Of a DNA stretch of 64,000 nt, positions 51,458-60,716 are shown piece by piece. The notes beneath the pieces were generated by a model, which ran no database searches, was not told where the DNA came from, and worked only from the letters and a program-made list of their open reading frames with translations. The stretch's first letter is position 1. Each line of letters starts with the position of its first letter. Position numbers and translations under genes: made by a program. The stretch is from Prevotella veroralis DSM 19559 = JCM 6290 (GTDB lineage Bacteria; Bacteroidota; Bacteroidia; Bacteroidales; Bacteroidaceae): NCBI RefSeq assembly GCF_000377625.1, contig NZ_KB898325.1:124001-188000 (forward strand). Reading direction: 5' to 3'.

Positions 51458-52717
51458 ATGAAAAAGTTAATGATCGCAGCAATGATGCTTTTTAGTGTAT
51501 CAGCTGCATTCGCTGGAGACAGTGAACCATTGAAGGCTATCTTGAAGGCGCAGACTTATTCCGAAGCTGCAGAATTATTGAATTCTAATCTTGCTCAGAT
51601 TACTGATAATGCTGAGAAAGCCAAAGCCTATGATAAGCTATTTGAGCTTGCAATGAAGAAGGTAAGTGCAGAGCAGGGTGTCCAACTTGAGAATGAAACT
51701 AACAAGCAAATGGGCAAAGAAGGAAATAAACCTGTCGATGAAAAGGGCTTATATGAGGCTGTTGGTCAGGCTTTTGATGCCGCTTCTGAGGTAATAAAGT
51801 ATGACAACATGCCTAACGCAAAGGGTAAAGTTAAGCCAAGATATAGTGACTTAGCTGATAAGCTCTATCCTCTTCGTGGTCAGTTGATCAATGGTGGTAT
51901 TTACTTCCAGGGAGCTAAGGACGATGCAAATGCTTATAAATACCTTGCTCGCTATGTAGATACAGCGGATGATCCAATCTTTTCAAAGTTCGATAAGTCA
52001 AAAGATGAGAACTTAAATGAGATTGCTTATTTCGCTACCTATTATGCTTATCAGAATAAGGATTTCAAGAAGGCAGAGAAGTATGTATCTTATGCTTTGA
52101 AGAGCAAAGATCGTGCGAAAGATGCTCAACAATTACAGCTAGCTATCTTAGGTTCACAGCTCAAGACACGTCAGGATTCTTTAAACTATGCTGACAAGCT
52201 CGCTGGTATTTATGCTCAAGATCCTGAGAATGATGCAGTATTGACCACATTGACTTCTACTTATAGTGCACTTGGTATGCAAAATAAGGCTGAAGAAATC
52301 GTAAATTCAGCATTAGCAAAGAATCCTAATAGTTATGGTGCATTAGTAATGATGGGTCAGTTTGCAAGTCAAAAGAAAGACTATGAGACAGCTGCTAATT
52401 ACCTTTCTAAGGCTTTGGAACAAGCAAAGGATGACAATGCAAGAATTGCTATCAATGCTTCAATTGGTCAGTGCTGGTTCTATAAGGCTCAAGAGCGTGT
52501 AGCTGCTGTTAAGGGAGTTCTTTCTCCAGCTGCTCGTGCTCAGTTTAATGAGGTATATAATAAGGCTATCTCTTATCTTGAGACAGCAAAGAAACTTGAC
52601 ACTCTCAAAGAGCAAAAGTCTTCATGGGCTTATCCTCTTTATGGATGCTACTACTTTGTAAAGGGTGCTCAAGCTCCTGAGACACTAGCAGCAGCTGCTG
52701 ACGCTGGTGTACAATAA
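51458..52717 (+). CDS. Exported TPR protein, first of three paralogues
   Basis: A signal peptide (MKKLMIAAMMLFSVSAAFA) precedes a 419-aa mostly helical protein. An N-terminal helical domain with YDNMPNAKGKVKPRY near 125 and LINGGIYFQGAKDDANAYKYLARYVDT near 148 is followed by TPR motifs (about 215-360, e.g. PNSYGALVMMGQFASQKKDYETA). The two following genes carry the same landmarks (PN+KG, then P+Y, then GG/AG-YF, then a helix pair), so the three are tandem paralogues that have diverged. Periplasmic or outer-membrane protein-binding is likely. No specific client is visible. Confidence 0.85.
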   Translation: MKKLMIAAMMLFSVSAAFAGDSEPLKAILKAQTYSEAAELLNSNLAQITDNAEKAKAYDKLFELAMKKVSAEQGVQLENETNKQMGKEGNKPVDEKGLYEAVGQAFDAASEVIKYDNMPNAKGKVKPRYSDLADKLYPLRGQLINGGIYFQGAKDDANAYKYLARYVDTADDPIFSKFDKSKDENLNEIAYFATYYAYQNKDFKKAEKYVSYALKSKDRAKDAQQLQLAILGSQLKTRQDSLNYADKLAGIYAQDPENDAVLTTLTSTYSALGMQNKAEEIVNSALAKNPNSYGALVMMGQFASQKKDYETAANYLSKALEQAKDDNARIAINASIGQCWFYKAQERVAAVKGVLSPAARAQFNEVYNKAISYLETAKKLDTLKEQKSSWAYPLYGCYYFVKGAQAPETLAAAADAGVQ

Positions 52718-52735
52718 TCAGCAGTAATAAATCCT

Positions 52736-52791
52736 CTCTTATGTGTAAGTTATCTTCTTAGGTAATATACATAAGAGGGGAAAATTTTTTT
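52736..52791 (+). terminator. Hairpin terminator between TPR genes 1 and 2
   Basis: CTCTTATGTGTA (52736-52747) pairs with TATACATAAGAG (52766-52777; one G-T), followed by GGGGAAAATTTTTTT. It may attenuate transcription into the second TPR gene. Confidence 0.75.
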
Positions 52792-52807
52792 AACTAAAAT
52801 GTCATAA

Positions 52808-53932
52808 ATGAGAAGGCTACTAACACTATTTATATGTGCGTTATTCTGCATTCAAATTGTAGAAGCACAAGATATGCATAAGCAAGCGGAGTCTTTTAAT
52901 CGCCTAGCTAGGAACGCTTTTTCCAAAATAGAGAAACAATCGGATAGGGATTCTATTACCATTTTTAAGACAGTTGTTGATGGGGTAGAATATTCACTGA
53001 AATGTGATGAGTTTGATAGAATGCCTAATCGAAAAGGAAAAATCTTACCAGAGTATGAGGAGGAGAATAAGAAACGTTTGTCTATATTGCATCCAATGCT
53101 GATTGATGCAGGGAAATATTTTTATAAAAAGCCTTATTTAAAGCAAGAGGGAATTGATGCTCTGAAACTCTATTTAGAAACTAGAAAATCGCCATTAGTA
53201 AAGGATAATGTAGACGAATCAGGGGTTGCTGCATATTATTTAGCTTATTTTTATTTGAAATCTCGTAATTTAAAGATGGCTAATGAGTATGCTGATATAG
53301 CCATGCAATATGATGAGAGTGCCCAAGCCTCAGCAGAGATAAAAGCTCAGTGTATGCACGATCAAATGGTAAATGCTGAAGACTCTCTTCGTTATTTATC
53401 AGTTATACAGAGATTGTATCGTTCAGATCCAACAAATGAAACCTATTTTTCATGGATTATGAAATTTTATCAGAATCCAACTCCAAGATTTAATTTAGAA
53501 GATTTTGTAGATGATTGTTTAGAAAATAACACAAATTCTATAGTACCTTGGATTTTAAAGGGAGAGATTGCTATGCGTGCCGAACGTTGGGAAGAGGCTA
53601 TAGATGCGTATAGGCAAGCGGATGAGATAGATCCTAGTAATATTCCTGTAGCTTATAATATAGGGGTATGCCTGAATAGTTTAGGAATGGTTTTACGTGA
53701 TTCTGTCTTGGCAAAACGAAAGAAGGGAGATAATGTTTCGGATAATGAGTTTATGACAGTCTTTGCACAGGCTCGCACCTATTTAGAACGTGTAAGGGCA
53801 AAGGATCCACGTCGAAACAAAGTTGAATGGGTGGCACCGCTCTACCTAACTTATACAATACTGAATGATAAAATAAAGGCTGATGAGTTAGAGCCTTTAG
53901 TAACGAAATATCAGAAGAGTGAAAACTATTAA
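52808..53932 (+). CDS. Exported TPR protein, second paralogue
   Basis: The 374-aa protein has a signal peptide (MRRLLTLFICALFCIQIVEAQ). The landmark MPNRKGKILPEY lies near 75-90 and MLIDAGKYFYKKPY near 100, aligning with the first paralogue. TPR motifs follow (EEAIDAYRQADEIDPSNIPVAYNIG near 265-290). It is transcribed behind a terminator-like hairpin and its 3' end overlaps the start of the third paralogue by 14 nt, so the second, third and helicase genes form a tight unit. Client unknown. Confidence 0.84.
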   Translation: MRRLLTLFICALFCIQIVEAQDMHKQAESFNRLARNAFSKIEKQSDRDSITIFKTVVDGVEYSLKCDEFDRMPNRKGKILPEYEEENKKRLSILHPMLIDAGKYFYKKPYLKQEGIDALKLYLETRKSPLVKDNVDESGVAAYYLAYFYLKSRNLKMANEYADIAMQYDESAQASAEIKAQCMHDQMVNAEDSLRYLSVIQRLYRSDPTNETYFSWIMKFYQNPTPRFNLEDFVDDCLENNTNSIVPWILKGEIAMRAERWEEAIDAYRQADEIDPSNIPVAYNIGVCLNSLGMVLRDSVLAKRKKGDNVSDNEFMTVFAQARTYLERVRAKDPRRNKVEWVAPLYLTYTILNDKIKADELEPLVTKYQKSENY

Positions 53933-55136
53933 GGTTCTTATATTATATATTTGTTTTGTTTTACCATCTATGTGTTACGCACAAAAGAAACAATTACAAA
54001 CAGTGCGTGACCAGATAAAGTCTGGTAAGGAACTCTCAAAAGCTGAGGGAACACTTCGTGGACTATTAGTAGATTCAACGTCAAGAAATAATCATAAGAT
54101 ATGGTTGCTATTATGTGATGTACTAACAAAACAATACGAGCAGGGGAATGAAAAGCTCTATCTAAAACAAAAATATGATACAGCTGCTTTCTTCTCAATA
54201 ACGAAACGATTGTATGAGACGATGTCTATCTTCGATTCTATTGATGCACAAGCTGATAAACGAGGGTTGGTTCGTCCTAAATACAGGGAGAAACATGCTT
54301 CGTTTTTAAATTCTATTCGCCCAAATCTATTTAATGGAGGTAGTTATTTCATCCATAAAAATGATTATAAAACAGCATTTGAGTATTATCGTGATTATTT
54401 ATTATCTGCTGAGTATCCACTTTTTACCGGATATAACTATTTACAAAGTGATGCCTTGATATCTCATGCTGCTTATTGGTCAATGTTCTGTGGTTATAAA
54501 TTAGGAGATGCTGATAAGATTATGCGTTTTAAAGACTTGGCAGAACGTGATACTTCTATGCTTAATTTTGTTAAACAATATGAAGCCGAGGCTTATTGGA
54601 TTCAGAAAGATACGACTATGTATGTAAAGTCGCTGCAAGAAGGGTTTAAGCAATACCCTAATTTTGCTTTTTTCTTTCCTAGGCTTGTGGAATATTATAC
54701 TAAAAAAGGTGAACATGATTCTACACTTGTTATATCAGAACGAGCCTTAAAAGCTGATTCCACTAGTTTATTATTTATGTTTGCTAAGAGTACAGCTCTT
54801 CTTAACCTAGGTAGATATAATGATTGTATAAAGATTTGTAACGATATAATTAAGAGAAATGACGCTTATGTAGATGCCTATTATAACATTGGATTAGCTT
54901 ACTTTAATCAAGCCATAGAAATGAATAAGGATAGGCAGCAATATAGGAGTAAGCGTGTAAAGATTATTGAGTTATATGGATTATCTCGCCCTTATATGGA
55001 GAAATTTAGGCAGTTAGCACCTGATGATAAAGGGAAATGGCTAGCACCATTATATACTATTTATTTGAATCTCAATATGGGCAAGGAATTTGATGAAATT
55101 GATAAGATAAGAAAAGAGGTTAAATATGAACAATAA
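53919..55136 (+). CDS. Exported TPR protein, third paralogue (GTG start)
   Basis: The only start that keeps the signal peptide (VKTIKVLILYICFVLPSMCYAQ) is GTG 53919-53921, inside the previous gene. The 405-aa protein has the paralogue landmarks in weaker form: DKRGLVRPKY near 110 and LFNGGSYFIHKNDYKTAFEYYRDYL near 128. TPR-like repeats follow (RYNDCIKICNDIIKRNDAYVDAYYNIGLAYF near 295-325). It overlaps the helicase gene by 11 nt. It is more basic and less similar to the first copy than the second is. Confidence 0.82.
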   Translation: MKTIKVLILYICFVLPSMCYAQKKQLQTVRDQIKSGKELSKAEGTLRGLLVDSTSRNNHKIWLLLCDVLTKQYEQGNEKLYLKQKYDTAAFFSITKRLYETMSIFDSIDAQADKRGLVRPKYREKHASFLNSIRPNLFNGGSYFIHKNDYKTAFEYYRDYLLSAEYPLFTGYNYLQSDALISHAAYWSMFCGYKLGDADKIMRFKDLAERDTSMLNFVKQYEAEAYWIQKDTTMYVKSLQEGFKQYPNFAFFFPRLVEYYTKKGEHDSTLVISERALKADSTSLLFMFAKSTALLNLGRYNDCIKICNDIIKRNDAYVDAYYNIGLAYFNQAIEMNKDRQQYRSKRVKIIELYGLSRPYMEKFRQLAPDDKGKWLAPLYTIYLNLNMGKEFDEIDKIRKEVKYEQ

Positions 55137-56442
55137 TAAAGTTATAGATAAGCTAGGTCTCCAACTGAATGAAATGCAAAAGGCGACGGAAGAGGCGATT
55201 CTTCATACAGGTAAAGATGTTGTCGTGATGTCACCTACGGGGTCAGGTAAGACTTATGCTTATCTGCTTCCATTGATTCAACGTCTAAATACAAATTCTG
55301 ATGAATTACAAGCAGTTGTCTTATTGCCTGGACGTGAATTAGCGCTTCAATCTGCTATGGTTTTAAAAGATATGGGAAGTGGATTAAGAGCTATGGCATT
55401 ATATGGTGGTAGACCTACGATGGATGAGCATCGAGTGCTTAGAGATGTTAAACCCCAGATAGTATTTGTAACTCCAGGCCGATTGAATGATCATTTAGAC
55501 AAGAAAAATCTTAATGCAGAAACGATTAAATGGTTAGTAATTGATGAGTTTGATAAATGTCTTGAACTTGGCTTCCAGGGAGAGATGATGAGCATTCTCA
55601 ATAAATTACCGAATATAGAACGACGAATCCTACTCTCTGCCACAGAGTCAGAGTCTATCCCTTCCTTTGTTTCTATGGGTAGAACCATTTATCTAGACTA
55701 TAGAACGGATGATGATAATATACCAGATAGGGTACATCTTTATACGGTCACAAGTCCAGAGAAAGATAAACTTGATTCGCTTAAACGACTTTTACTTTCG
55801 TTGGGGAATGAAAGTACAATTGTATTCTTAAATTATCGTGAATCTGTAGAGCGGGTAGCTATCTTCCTAAAAGAGAATGGCTTTATCGTGAGTTGGTACC
55901 ATGGAGGGTTGGAACAAGATGAGCGTGAGGCTGCACTTTATCGTTTCTCAAATGGCTCTGTTTCTATACTTATAAGTACAGACTTAGCTTCTCGAGGATT
56001 GGATATACCTGATGTTGATAATATCATTCATTATCATATACCAGAAACAGAAGATAATTATATTCATAGAGTAGGGCGCACAGCTCGTTGGGATAAGGAA
56101 GGAAGAACTTTCTTTATTCTCGGATCAGGAGAAACTTTACCTGAATATGTTAGTAAAGAGAATGAAGAGTTTCAACTTCCGACGAATCTTCCTAAACCAG
56201 CTTTGCCACGCATGGCTACTATATATATAGGTAAGGGGAAAAAGGATAAGATCTCCAAAATAGATATCGTAGGTTTCCTTTGCAAGAAAATAGGTTTACA
56301 ATCGTCAGAAATTGGAAAGATAGATATTAAAGATAGGTATTGTTATGTAGCTATTGACCGAACAAAAGTAAAAAAGGTTATTTTAGCTTCTAAAGGACAG
56401 AAAATTAAAGGAATCAAAACAATAGTGGAAGAAGTAAGGTGA
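55126..56442 (+). CDS. DEAD-box RNA helicase with DbpA-type RNA-binding domain
   Basis: The 438-aa protein has helicase motifs I (SPTGSGKT, about 36), II (VIDEFDK near 138; DEFD instead of DEAD), III (SATES), and VI (HRVGRTAR near 315). The C-terminal 75 residues (IYIGKGKKDKISKIDIVGFL, then DIKDRYCYVAID) match the DbpA RNA-binding domain that targets 23S rRNA hairpin 92, so ribosome assembly is the likely role. The Phe in motif II is rare but tolerated. The gene overlaps the last TPR gene by 11 nt and has a terminator at its stop codon. Confidence 0.9.
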   Translation: MNNNKVIDKLGLQLNEMQKATEEAILHTGKDVVVMSPTGSGKTYAYLLPLIQRLNTNSDELQAVVLLPGRELALQSAMVLKDMGSGLRAMALYGGRPTMDEHRVLRDVKPQIVFVTPGRLNDHLDKKNLNAETIKWLVIDEFDKCLELGFQGEMMSILNKLPNIERRILLSATESESIPSFVSMGRTIYLDYRTDDDNIPDRVHLYTVTSPEKDKLDSLKRLLLSLGNESTIVFLNYRESVERVAIFLKENGFIVSWYHGGLEQDEREAALYRFSNGSVSILISTDLASRGLDIPDVDNIIHYHIPETEDNYIHRVGRTARWDKEGRTFFILGSGETLPEYVSKENEEFQLPTNLPKPALPRMATIYIGKGKKDKISKIDIVGFLCKKIGLQSSEIGKIDIKDRYCYVAIDRTKVKKVILASKGQKIKGIKTIVEEVR

Positions 56443-56475
56443 TCGTTTTAACAAAACGTCACCTTATCTTTAATT
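56436..56475 (+). terminator. Terminator overlapping the helicase stop codon
   Basis: AAGGTGATCGTTTT (56436-56449) pairs with AAAACGTCACCTT (56453-56465; one bulge) around AAC, followed by ATCTTTAATTCTGTTT. The stop TGA lies inside the stem. Confidence 0.82.
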
Positions 56476-56534
56476 CTGTTTATTTACAAGTTTACTACAG
56501 GCGTGTAGTATTTGAAATATTTTGTCTTAGTTTA

Positions 56535-56566
56535 TTTGGAAGTACCAAAATAAAAACGTATCTTCG
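56535..56566 (+). promoter_or_regulatory. Promoter of serC
   Basis: TTTG (56535-56538) and TATCTTCG (56559-56566) are 20 bp apart; the -7 box has one mismatch. Confidence 0.55.
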
Positions 56567-56657
56567 CACACATAAAGCCATAAGAAGTTAGAGATTTAAT
56601 ACTGAAGTAAGAATAATAACTATACAACTTAAGTCAAACTTAAACTAAACAGATCAG

Positions 56658-57728
56658 ATGAAGAAGTATAACTTTAATGCGGGTCCTTGTATCCTTCCTA
56701 GAGAAGTGATTGAGAATACTGCAAAACAGATTTTGGATTTCAATGGTATTGGACTATCTTTGGCAGAAATAAGCCATAGATCAAAGGACTTCCAACCAGT
56801 AATTGATGAAGCCTCAGCTTTAGTTAAGGAGCTTTTAGACGTTCCTGAAGGTTACTCCGTGCTCTTCTTGGGTGGTGGTGCCTCACTTGAGTTCCACATG
56901 ATTCCAATGAATTTCCTTGTAAAGAAAGCTGGTTATCTGAATACAGGTGTTTGGGCAAAGAAAGCCATCAAAGAAGCTAAGATGTTGGGTGATGTTGTAG
57001 AAGTGGCATCTTCTGCTGATGATAATTACACTTATATTCCAAAGGGTTATGAGGTTCCAACAGATCTTGATTATCTTCACATCACTACCAATAATACCAT
57101 TTATGGTACAGAACTTCACAATGATCCTGATGTTCCAGTACGTTTGATAGGTGATATGTCTTCAGACTTTTTGAGTCGTCCTGTTGATGTAGCAAAGTAT
57201 GACTGTATCTATGGTGGAGCACAAAAGAACCTTTCAATGGCTGGTGTTACATTCGTTATCGTAAAGGATGACGCCTTAGGTAAGGTTGATCGTCAGATTC
57301 CTACAATGCTTGATTATCGTACACATGTAGATAAGGGTTCTATGTTTAATACACCTCCTGTTGTACCAATCTATACAGCATTGGAAAATCTTCGTTGGGT
57401 GAAGGCTCAAGGTGGAGTAGAAGCAATGGCTAAGATTGCGAAGGAACGTGCTGATCTTCTTTATGGTGAAATCGATAGAAATAAGCTCTTCCGTGGAACT
57501 GTTAAGAATGAGGAAGATCGTTCTTACATGAATATCTGTTTCGTTCTTAATGATGAGTACAACGACCTTCAGCAAGAGTTCTTCGACTTCGCAACGGCTC
57601 GTGGAATGGTTGGTATTAAGGGACATCGCAGTGTTGGTGGTTTCCGTGCTAGCTGTTATAACGCTCAAACAATAGAAGGTGTTCAAGCTCTTGTTGATAC
57701 AATGAAAGAGTTTGAAGCTCAACATTAA
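56658..57728 (+). CDS. serC: Phosphoserine aminotransferase
   Basis: SerC converts 3-phosphohydroxypyruvate to phosphoserine with PLP (and serves pyridoxal synthesis). The 356-aa sequence starts [13 protein letters not shown] and has [26 protein letters not shown] and the PLP Lys in [12 protein letters not shown] near 190. The C-terminal [18 protein letters not shown] is typical. It is followed by serA, which makes its substrate. Confidence 0.96.
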   Translation: MKKYNFNAGPCILPREVIENTAKQILDFNGIGLSLAEISHRSKDFQPVIDEASALVKELLDVPEGYSVLFLGGGASLEFHMIPMNFLVKKAGYLNTGVWAKKAIKEAKMLGDVVEVASSADDNYTYIPKGYEVPTDLDYLHITTNNTIYGTELHNDPDVPVRLIGDMSSDFLSRPVDVAKYDCIYGGAQKNLSMAGVTFVIVKDDALGKVDRQIPTMLDYRTHVDKGSMFNTPPVVPIYTALENLRWVKAQGGVEAMAKIAKERADLLYGEIDRNKLFRGTVKNEEDRSYMNICFVLNDEYNDLQQEFFDFATARGMVGIKGHRSVGGFRASCYNAQTIEGVQALVDTMKEFEAQH

Positions 57729-57759
57729 TAATATTGTTGAATCTATAATTCATACATAT

Positions 57760-57787
57760 CAGACTTGGCTATATATGGTCAAGTCTG
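57760..57787 (+). terminator. Hairpin between serC and serA
   Basis: CAGACTTG (57760-57767) pairs with CAAGTCTG (57780-57787), with a poor T-run; probably partial attenuation in the serC-serA unit. Confidence 0.55.
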
Positions 57788-57827
57788 AATCCAATCTTTA
57801 CTAAAATTATACCTAAACATTGAAGCT

Positions 57828-58745
57828 ATGAAGATTTTAATTGCAACAGAAAAGCCATTTGCACCTGCTGCTGTAAAGAATATAACATCAGAGTTAGAGG
57901 GTGCTGGACATGAAGTACTCCTATTAGAGAAGTATACAGATAAGGCTCAATTATTAGAAGCCGTAAAGGATGTCGATGCGATGATTGTTCGTTCTGACAA
58001 AATTACACCAGACGTATTAGATGCTGCTAATCAATTGAAGATTATAGTCCGAGCTGGTGCTGGTTATGATTCTATTGATACTAAATATGCTAAAGAAAAG
58101 AATGTTGTTGTAGAGAATACTCCTGGACAGAATTCTAATGCAGTAGCGGAGCTTGTCTTTGGTATGTTGGTATATGCAATCCGAAACTTCTATAATGGTA
58201 AGTCTGGTACAGAGTTAAAGGGTAAGAAACTTGGAATACTTGCATTTGGAAACGTTGGTCGTAATGTCGCACGTATTGCAAAGGGCTTTGATATGGATGT
58301 TTATGCTTATGATGCATTCTGCCCAGCCGAGGCAATCGAAGCTGCTGGAGTTCATGCTGTAAAGACACAAAACGATCTGTTCAAGGTTTCTGACGTTTTG
58401 TCATTACATATTCCTGCTACACCAGATACTATTAAGAGTATTAATTATGAAATGGTTAATCAACTTCCAAAGAAAGCAATCTTATTGAATACCGCACGTA
58501 AAGAGGTGATTAACGAGGAAGAACTCTTAAAGTTGATGGCTGAGCGTGAAGATCTTAAGTTCATCACAGATATCAAACCTGATGCTGACGAAGAGTTCTT
58601 GAAATTCACTGGGCGTTACTTCTCTACACCAAAGAAGATGGGTGCACAAACAGCTGAAGCTAACTTAAATGCTGGTGTAGCAGCTGCAAAGCAAATCAAT
58701 GCTTTCTTTGAGACAGGTGACACTACTTTCCAAGTAAATAAGTAA
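57828..58745 (+). CDS. serA: D-3-phosphoglycerate dehydrogenase, short form
   Basis: SerA starts serine synthesis by oxidising 3-phosphoglycerate with NAD+. The 305-aa form has only the catalytic and nucleotide-binding domains, with AFGNVGRNVARI near 141 as the NAD motif; no ACT or ASB domain follows, so serine feedback through ACT is absent. The catalytic Arg is in NTARKEVINEEEL. The usual catalytic His motif (TPHIGxST) reads STPKKMGAQT, with Lys instead, as described for the Entamoeba enzyme. It lies after serC and before a DUF1015 gene. Confidence 0.93.
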   Translation: MKILIATEKPFAPAAVKNITSELEGAGHEVLLLEKYTDKAQLLEAVKDVDAMIVRSDKITPDVLDAANQLKIIVRAGAGYDSIDTKYAKEKNVVVENTPGQNSNAVAELVFGMLVYAIRNFYNGKSGTELKGKKLGILAFGNVGRNVARIAKGFDMDVYAYDAFCPAEAIEAAGVHAVKTQNDLFKVSDVLSLHIPATPDTIKSINYEMVNQLPKKAILLNTARKEVINEEELLKLMAEREDLKFITDIKPDADEEFLKFTGRYFSTPKKMGAQTAEANLNAGVAAAKQINAFFETGDTTFQVNK

Positions 58746-58765
58746 ATCTTAAACAAAACAAAGAA

Positions 58766-58813
58766 TGATAGCCTAGAATAGTAATCATAACTTCTAGGCT
58801 GTCATACTTTTAT
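58766..58813 (+). terminator. Terminator after serA
   Basis: TGATAGCCTAGAA (58766-58778) pairs with TTCTAGGCTGTCA (58792-58804; one G-T), followed by TACTTTTATTT. Confidence 0.82.
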
Positions 58814-58835
58814 TTACCTAAAAACCTAGAATACA

Positions 58836-60083
58836 ATGGCTATTATTAAACCGTTTAGAGGTGTTCGTCCTCCTAAGATGTTAGTTGAATCAATTGCAAG
58901 TCGTCCTTATGATGTACTAGATTCTGAAGAAGCACGCATGGAGGCGGGGGATAATGAGAAGAGTTTATATCACATTATCAAACCAGAGATTAATTTTGAA
59001 TCCACTATAGATGAGTCTGACCCACGAGCTTATGATAGTGCAGTAGAGCACTTCCAGAAATTTCAAGATAAAGGCTGGTTAGTTCAAGACGATAAGGATT
59101 GTTATTATATATATGCACAGACCATGAATGGTAAAACACAGTATGGACTTGTGGTTGGTGCCTATGTTGACGATTATCTAAATGGAAATATTAAGAAACA
59201 TGAGCTAACACGCCGTGATAAAGAAGAAGATCGAATGAAACATGTTCGTGTTTGCAATGCGAATGTAGAGCCCGTATTCTTTGCTTATCCAGATAACAAT
59301 GTATTGGATACATTGTTAAGTCGCTATGCACAAACAACTCCAGAGTATGATTTCGTTGCACCTGACGATGGATTCCGTCACCAGTTTTGGGTTGTTAGTG
59401 ATAAAGCTGACATCGATACGATTACCGAAGAATTTAAGAAGATGCCAAGCCTTTATATCGCAGACGGACATCATCGTTCAGCTGCTGCAGCTCTAGTAGG
59501 TGCAGAGAAAGCGAAGAATAACTCAGGACATAAAGGAGATGAAGAGTATAATTATTTCATGGCTGTTTGTTTCCAATCTAGCCAATTAACAATTCTAGAC
59601 TATAATCGTGTAGTTAAGGACTTAAATGGCATGGAAGTTGTAGAGTTCTTACAAGCATTAGAGAAGAACTTTATTGTAGAACTAAAGGGAGAAGAAGAGT
59701 ATCGCCCTACCAAATTACATGAGTTCTCCTTATATATTGATCACAATTGGTATAGCTTAGAGGCAAAACCAGGTACATACGATGATACCGACCCTATAGG
59801 TGTGCTTGATGTTGACATCTCTAGTCGTTTGATTCTAGACGAACTAATGGGTATCAAGGATCTCCGTTCTGATAAACGTATTGATTTTGTTGGTGGTCTA
59901 CGTGGACTTAAGGAGCTTAAACGTCGTGTTGATAGTGGAGAAATGCGTTGGGCGCTAGCACTTTATCCTGTCTCTATGCAACAGATTATGGATATAGCTG
60001 ATAGTGGAAAGATCATGCCACCCAAAGCTACTTGGTTTGAGCCAAAGCTACGTTCTGGTCTTGTGATTCACAAACTAGATTAG
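58836..60083 (+). CDS. DUF1015 family protein
   Basis: This 415-aa cytoplasmic protein matches DUF1015, a family of unknown enzymatic role often encoded beside serA in Bacteroidetes and Clostridia. Hallmarks are the N-terminal FRGVRPPKMLVESIASRPYDV, a central ADGHHRSAAA near 210 and VGGLRGLKELKRRVDSGE near the end. The His-His of GHHR and conserved acidic residues suggest a metal- or phosphate-binding enzyme. The conserved link with serA and serC makes a serine-related role likely. Start ATG 58836 follows the serA terminator, so it may have its own promoter or be reached by read-through. Confidence 0.9.
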   Translation: MAIIKPFRGVRPPKMLVESIASRPYDVLDSEEARMEAGDNEKSLYHIIKPEINFESTIDESDPRAYDSAVEHFQKFQDKGWLVQDDKDCYYIYAQTMNGKTQYGLVVGAYVDDYLNGNIKKHELTRRDKEEDRMKHVRVCNANVEPVFFAYPDNNVLDTLLSRYAQTTPEYDFVAPDDGFRHQFWVVSDKADIDTITEEFKKMPSLYIADGHHRSAAAALVGAEKAKNNSGHKGDEEYNYFMAVCFQSSQLTILDYNRVVKDLNGMEVVEFLQALEKNFIVELKGEEEYRPTKLHEFSLYIDHNWYSLEAKPGTYDDTDPIGVLDVDISSRLILDELMGIKDLRSDKRIDFVGGLRGLKELKRRVDSGEMRWALALYPVSMQQIMDIADSGKIMPPKATWFEPKLRSGLVIHKLD

Positions 60084-60103
60084 GCGATGGTTATTATTAT
60101 TGA

Positions 60104-60697
60104 ATGGACAACGATAAATATAAAACAATAACAGAAAAAGCAATAGGTGAGGGATTTTACTCTGAAAGTCGGAGTAAGTTCCTCGCTTTTGCCCATCATG
60201 TAGACTCAGTTGAACAAGCTTTAGAGATAGTAAAAGAGTATAGAAAGAAGTACTATAATGCGCGCCATTGCTGTTATGCTTACAGGATCGGCTTCATGGG
60301 AGAAGAATTCCGAATGAATGATGACGGAGAGCCATCATCTACTGCAGGTAAACCCATTCTAGGACAAATAGATAGCAATGGATTGACAAATACTCTTATT
60401 ATTGTTGTACGTTATTTTGGTGGAGTCAAACTTGGTACAAGTGGACTAATAGTGGCTTATCGGGAAGCATCATCCGATGCCATTGCTCATTGTGACATCG
60501 AAGAAAGATTTATAGAAGAGCAGATTAAGTTTACTTTCTCTTATCCAATGATGAATGCAGTCATGAAGATAGTAAAGGATATGAATCCACGAATCATCAA
60601 TCAAGTGTTTGATAATACTTGTGAGCTAACCCTCTCCATTCGCAAATCTTATGCAGACGAATTGAAAACCCGTCTGAACAAATTATCTTTTGAGTAA
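60104..60697 (+). CDS. YigZ/IMPACT family protein
   Basis: This 197-aa protein has the UPF0029 N-terminal domain (SRSKFLAFAHHVDSVEQAL, ARHCCYAYRIG, DDGEPSSTAGKPILG, VVRYFGGVKLGTSGLI) and a short C-terminal ferredoxin-like domain. IMPACT-family proteins affect translation factor signalling in eukaryotes, but the bacterial role is uncertain. It lies 20 nt after the DUF1015 gene and 19 nt before the receptor gene, so probably one transcript. Confidence 0.92.
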   Translation: MDNDKYKTITEKAIGEGFYSESRSKFLAFAHHVDSVEQALEIVKEYRKKYYNARHCCYAYRIGFMGEEFRMNDDGEPSSTAGKPILGQIDSNGLTNTLIIVVRYFGGVKLGTSGLIVAYREASSDAIAHCDIEERFIEEQIKFTFSYPMMNAVMKIVKDMNPRIINQVFDNTCELTLSIRKSYADELKTRLNKLSFE

Positions 60698-60716
60698 CAA
60701 GTATTTATTAAAGACG

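Noticed and set aside
60690-60716. Longer receptor start at TTG 60690
   Set aside because: ATG 60717 starts a standard signal peptide; the extension overlaps the YigZ gene.
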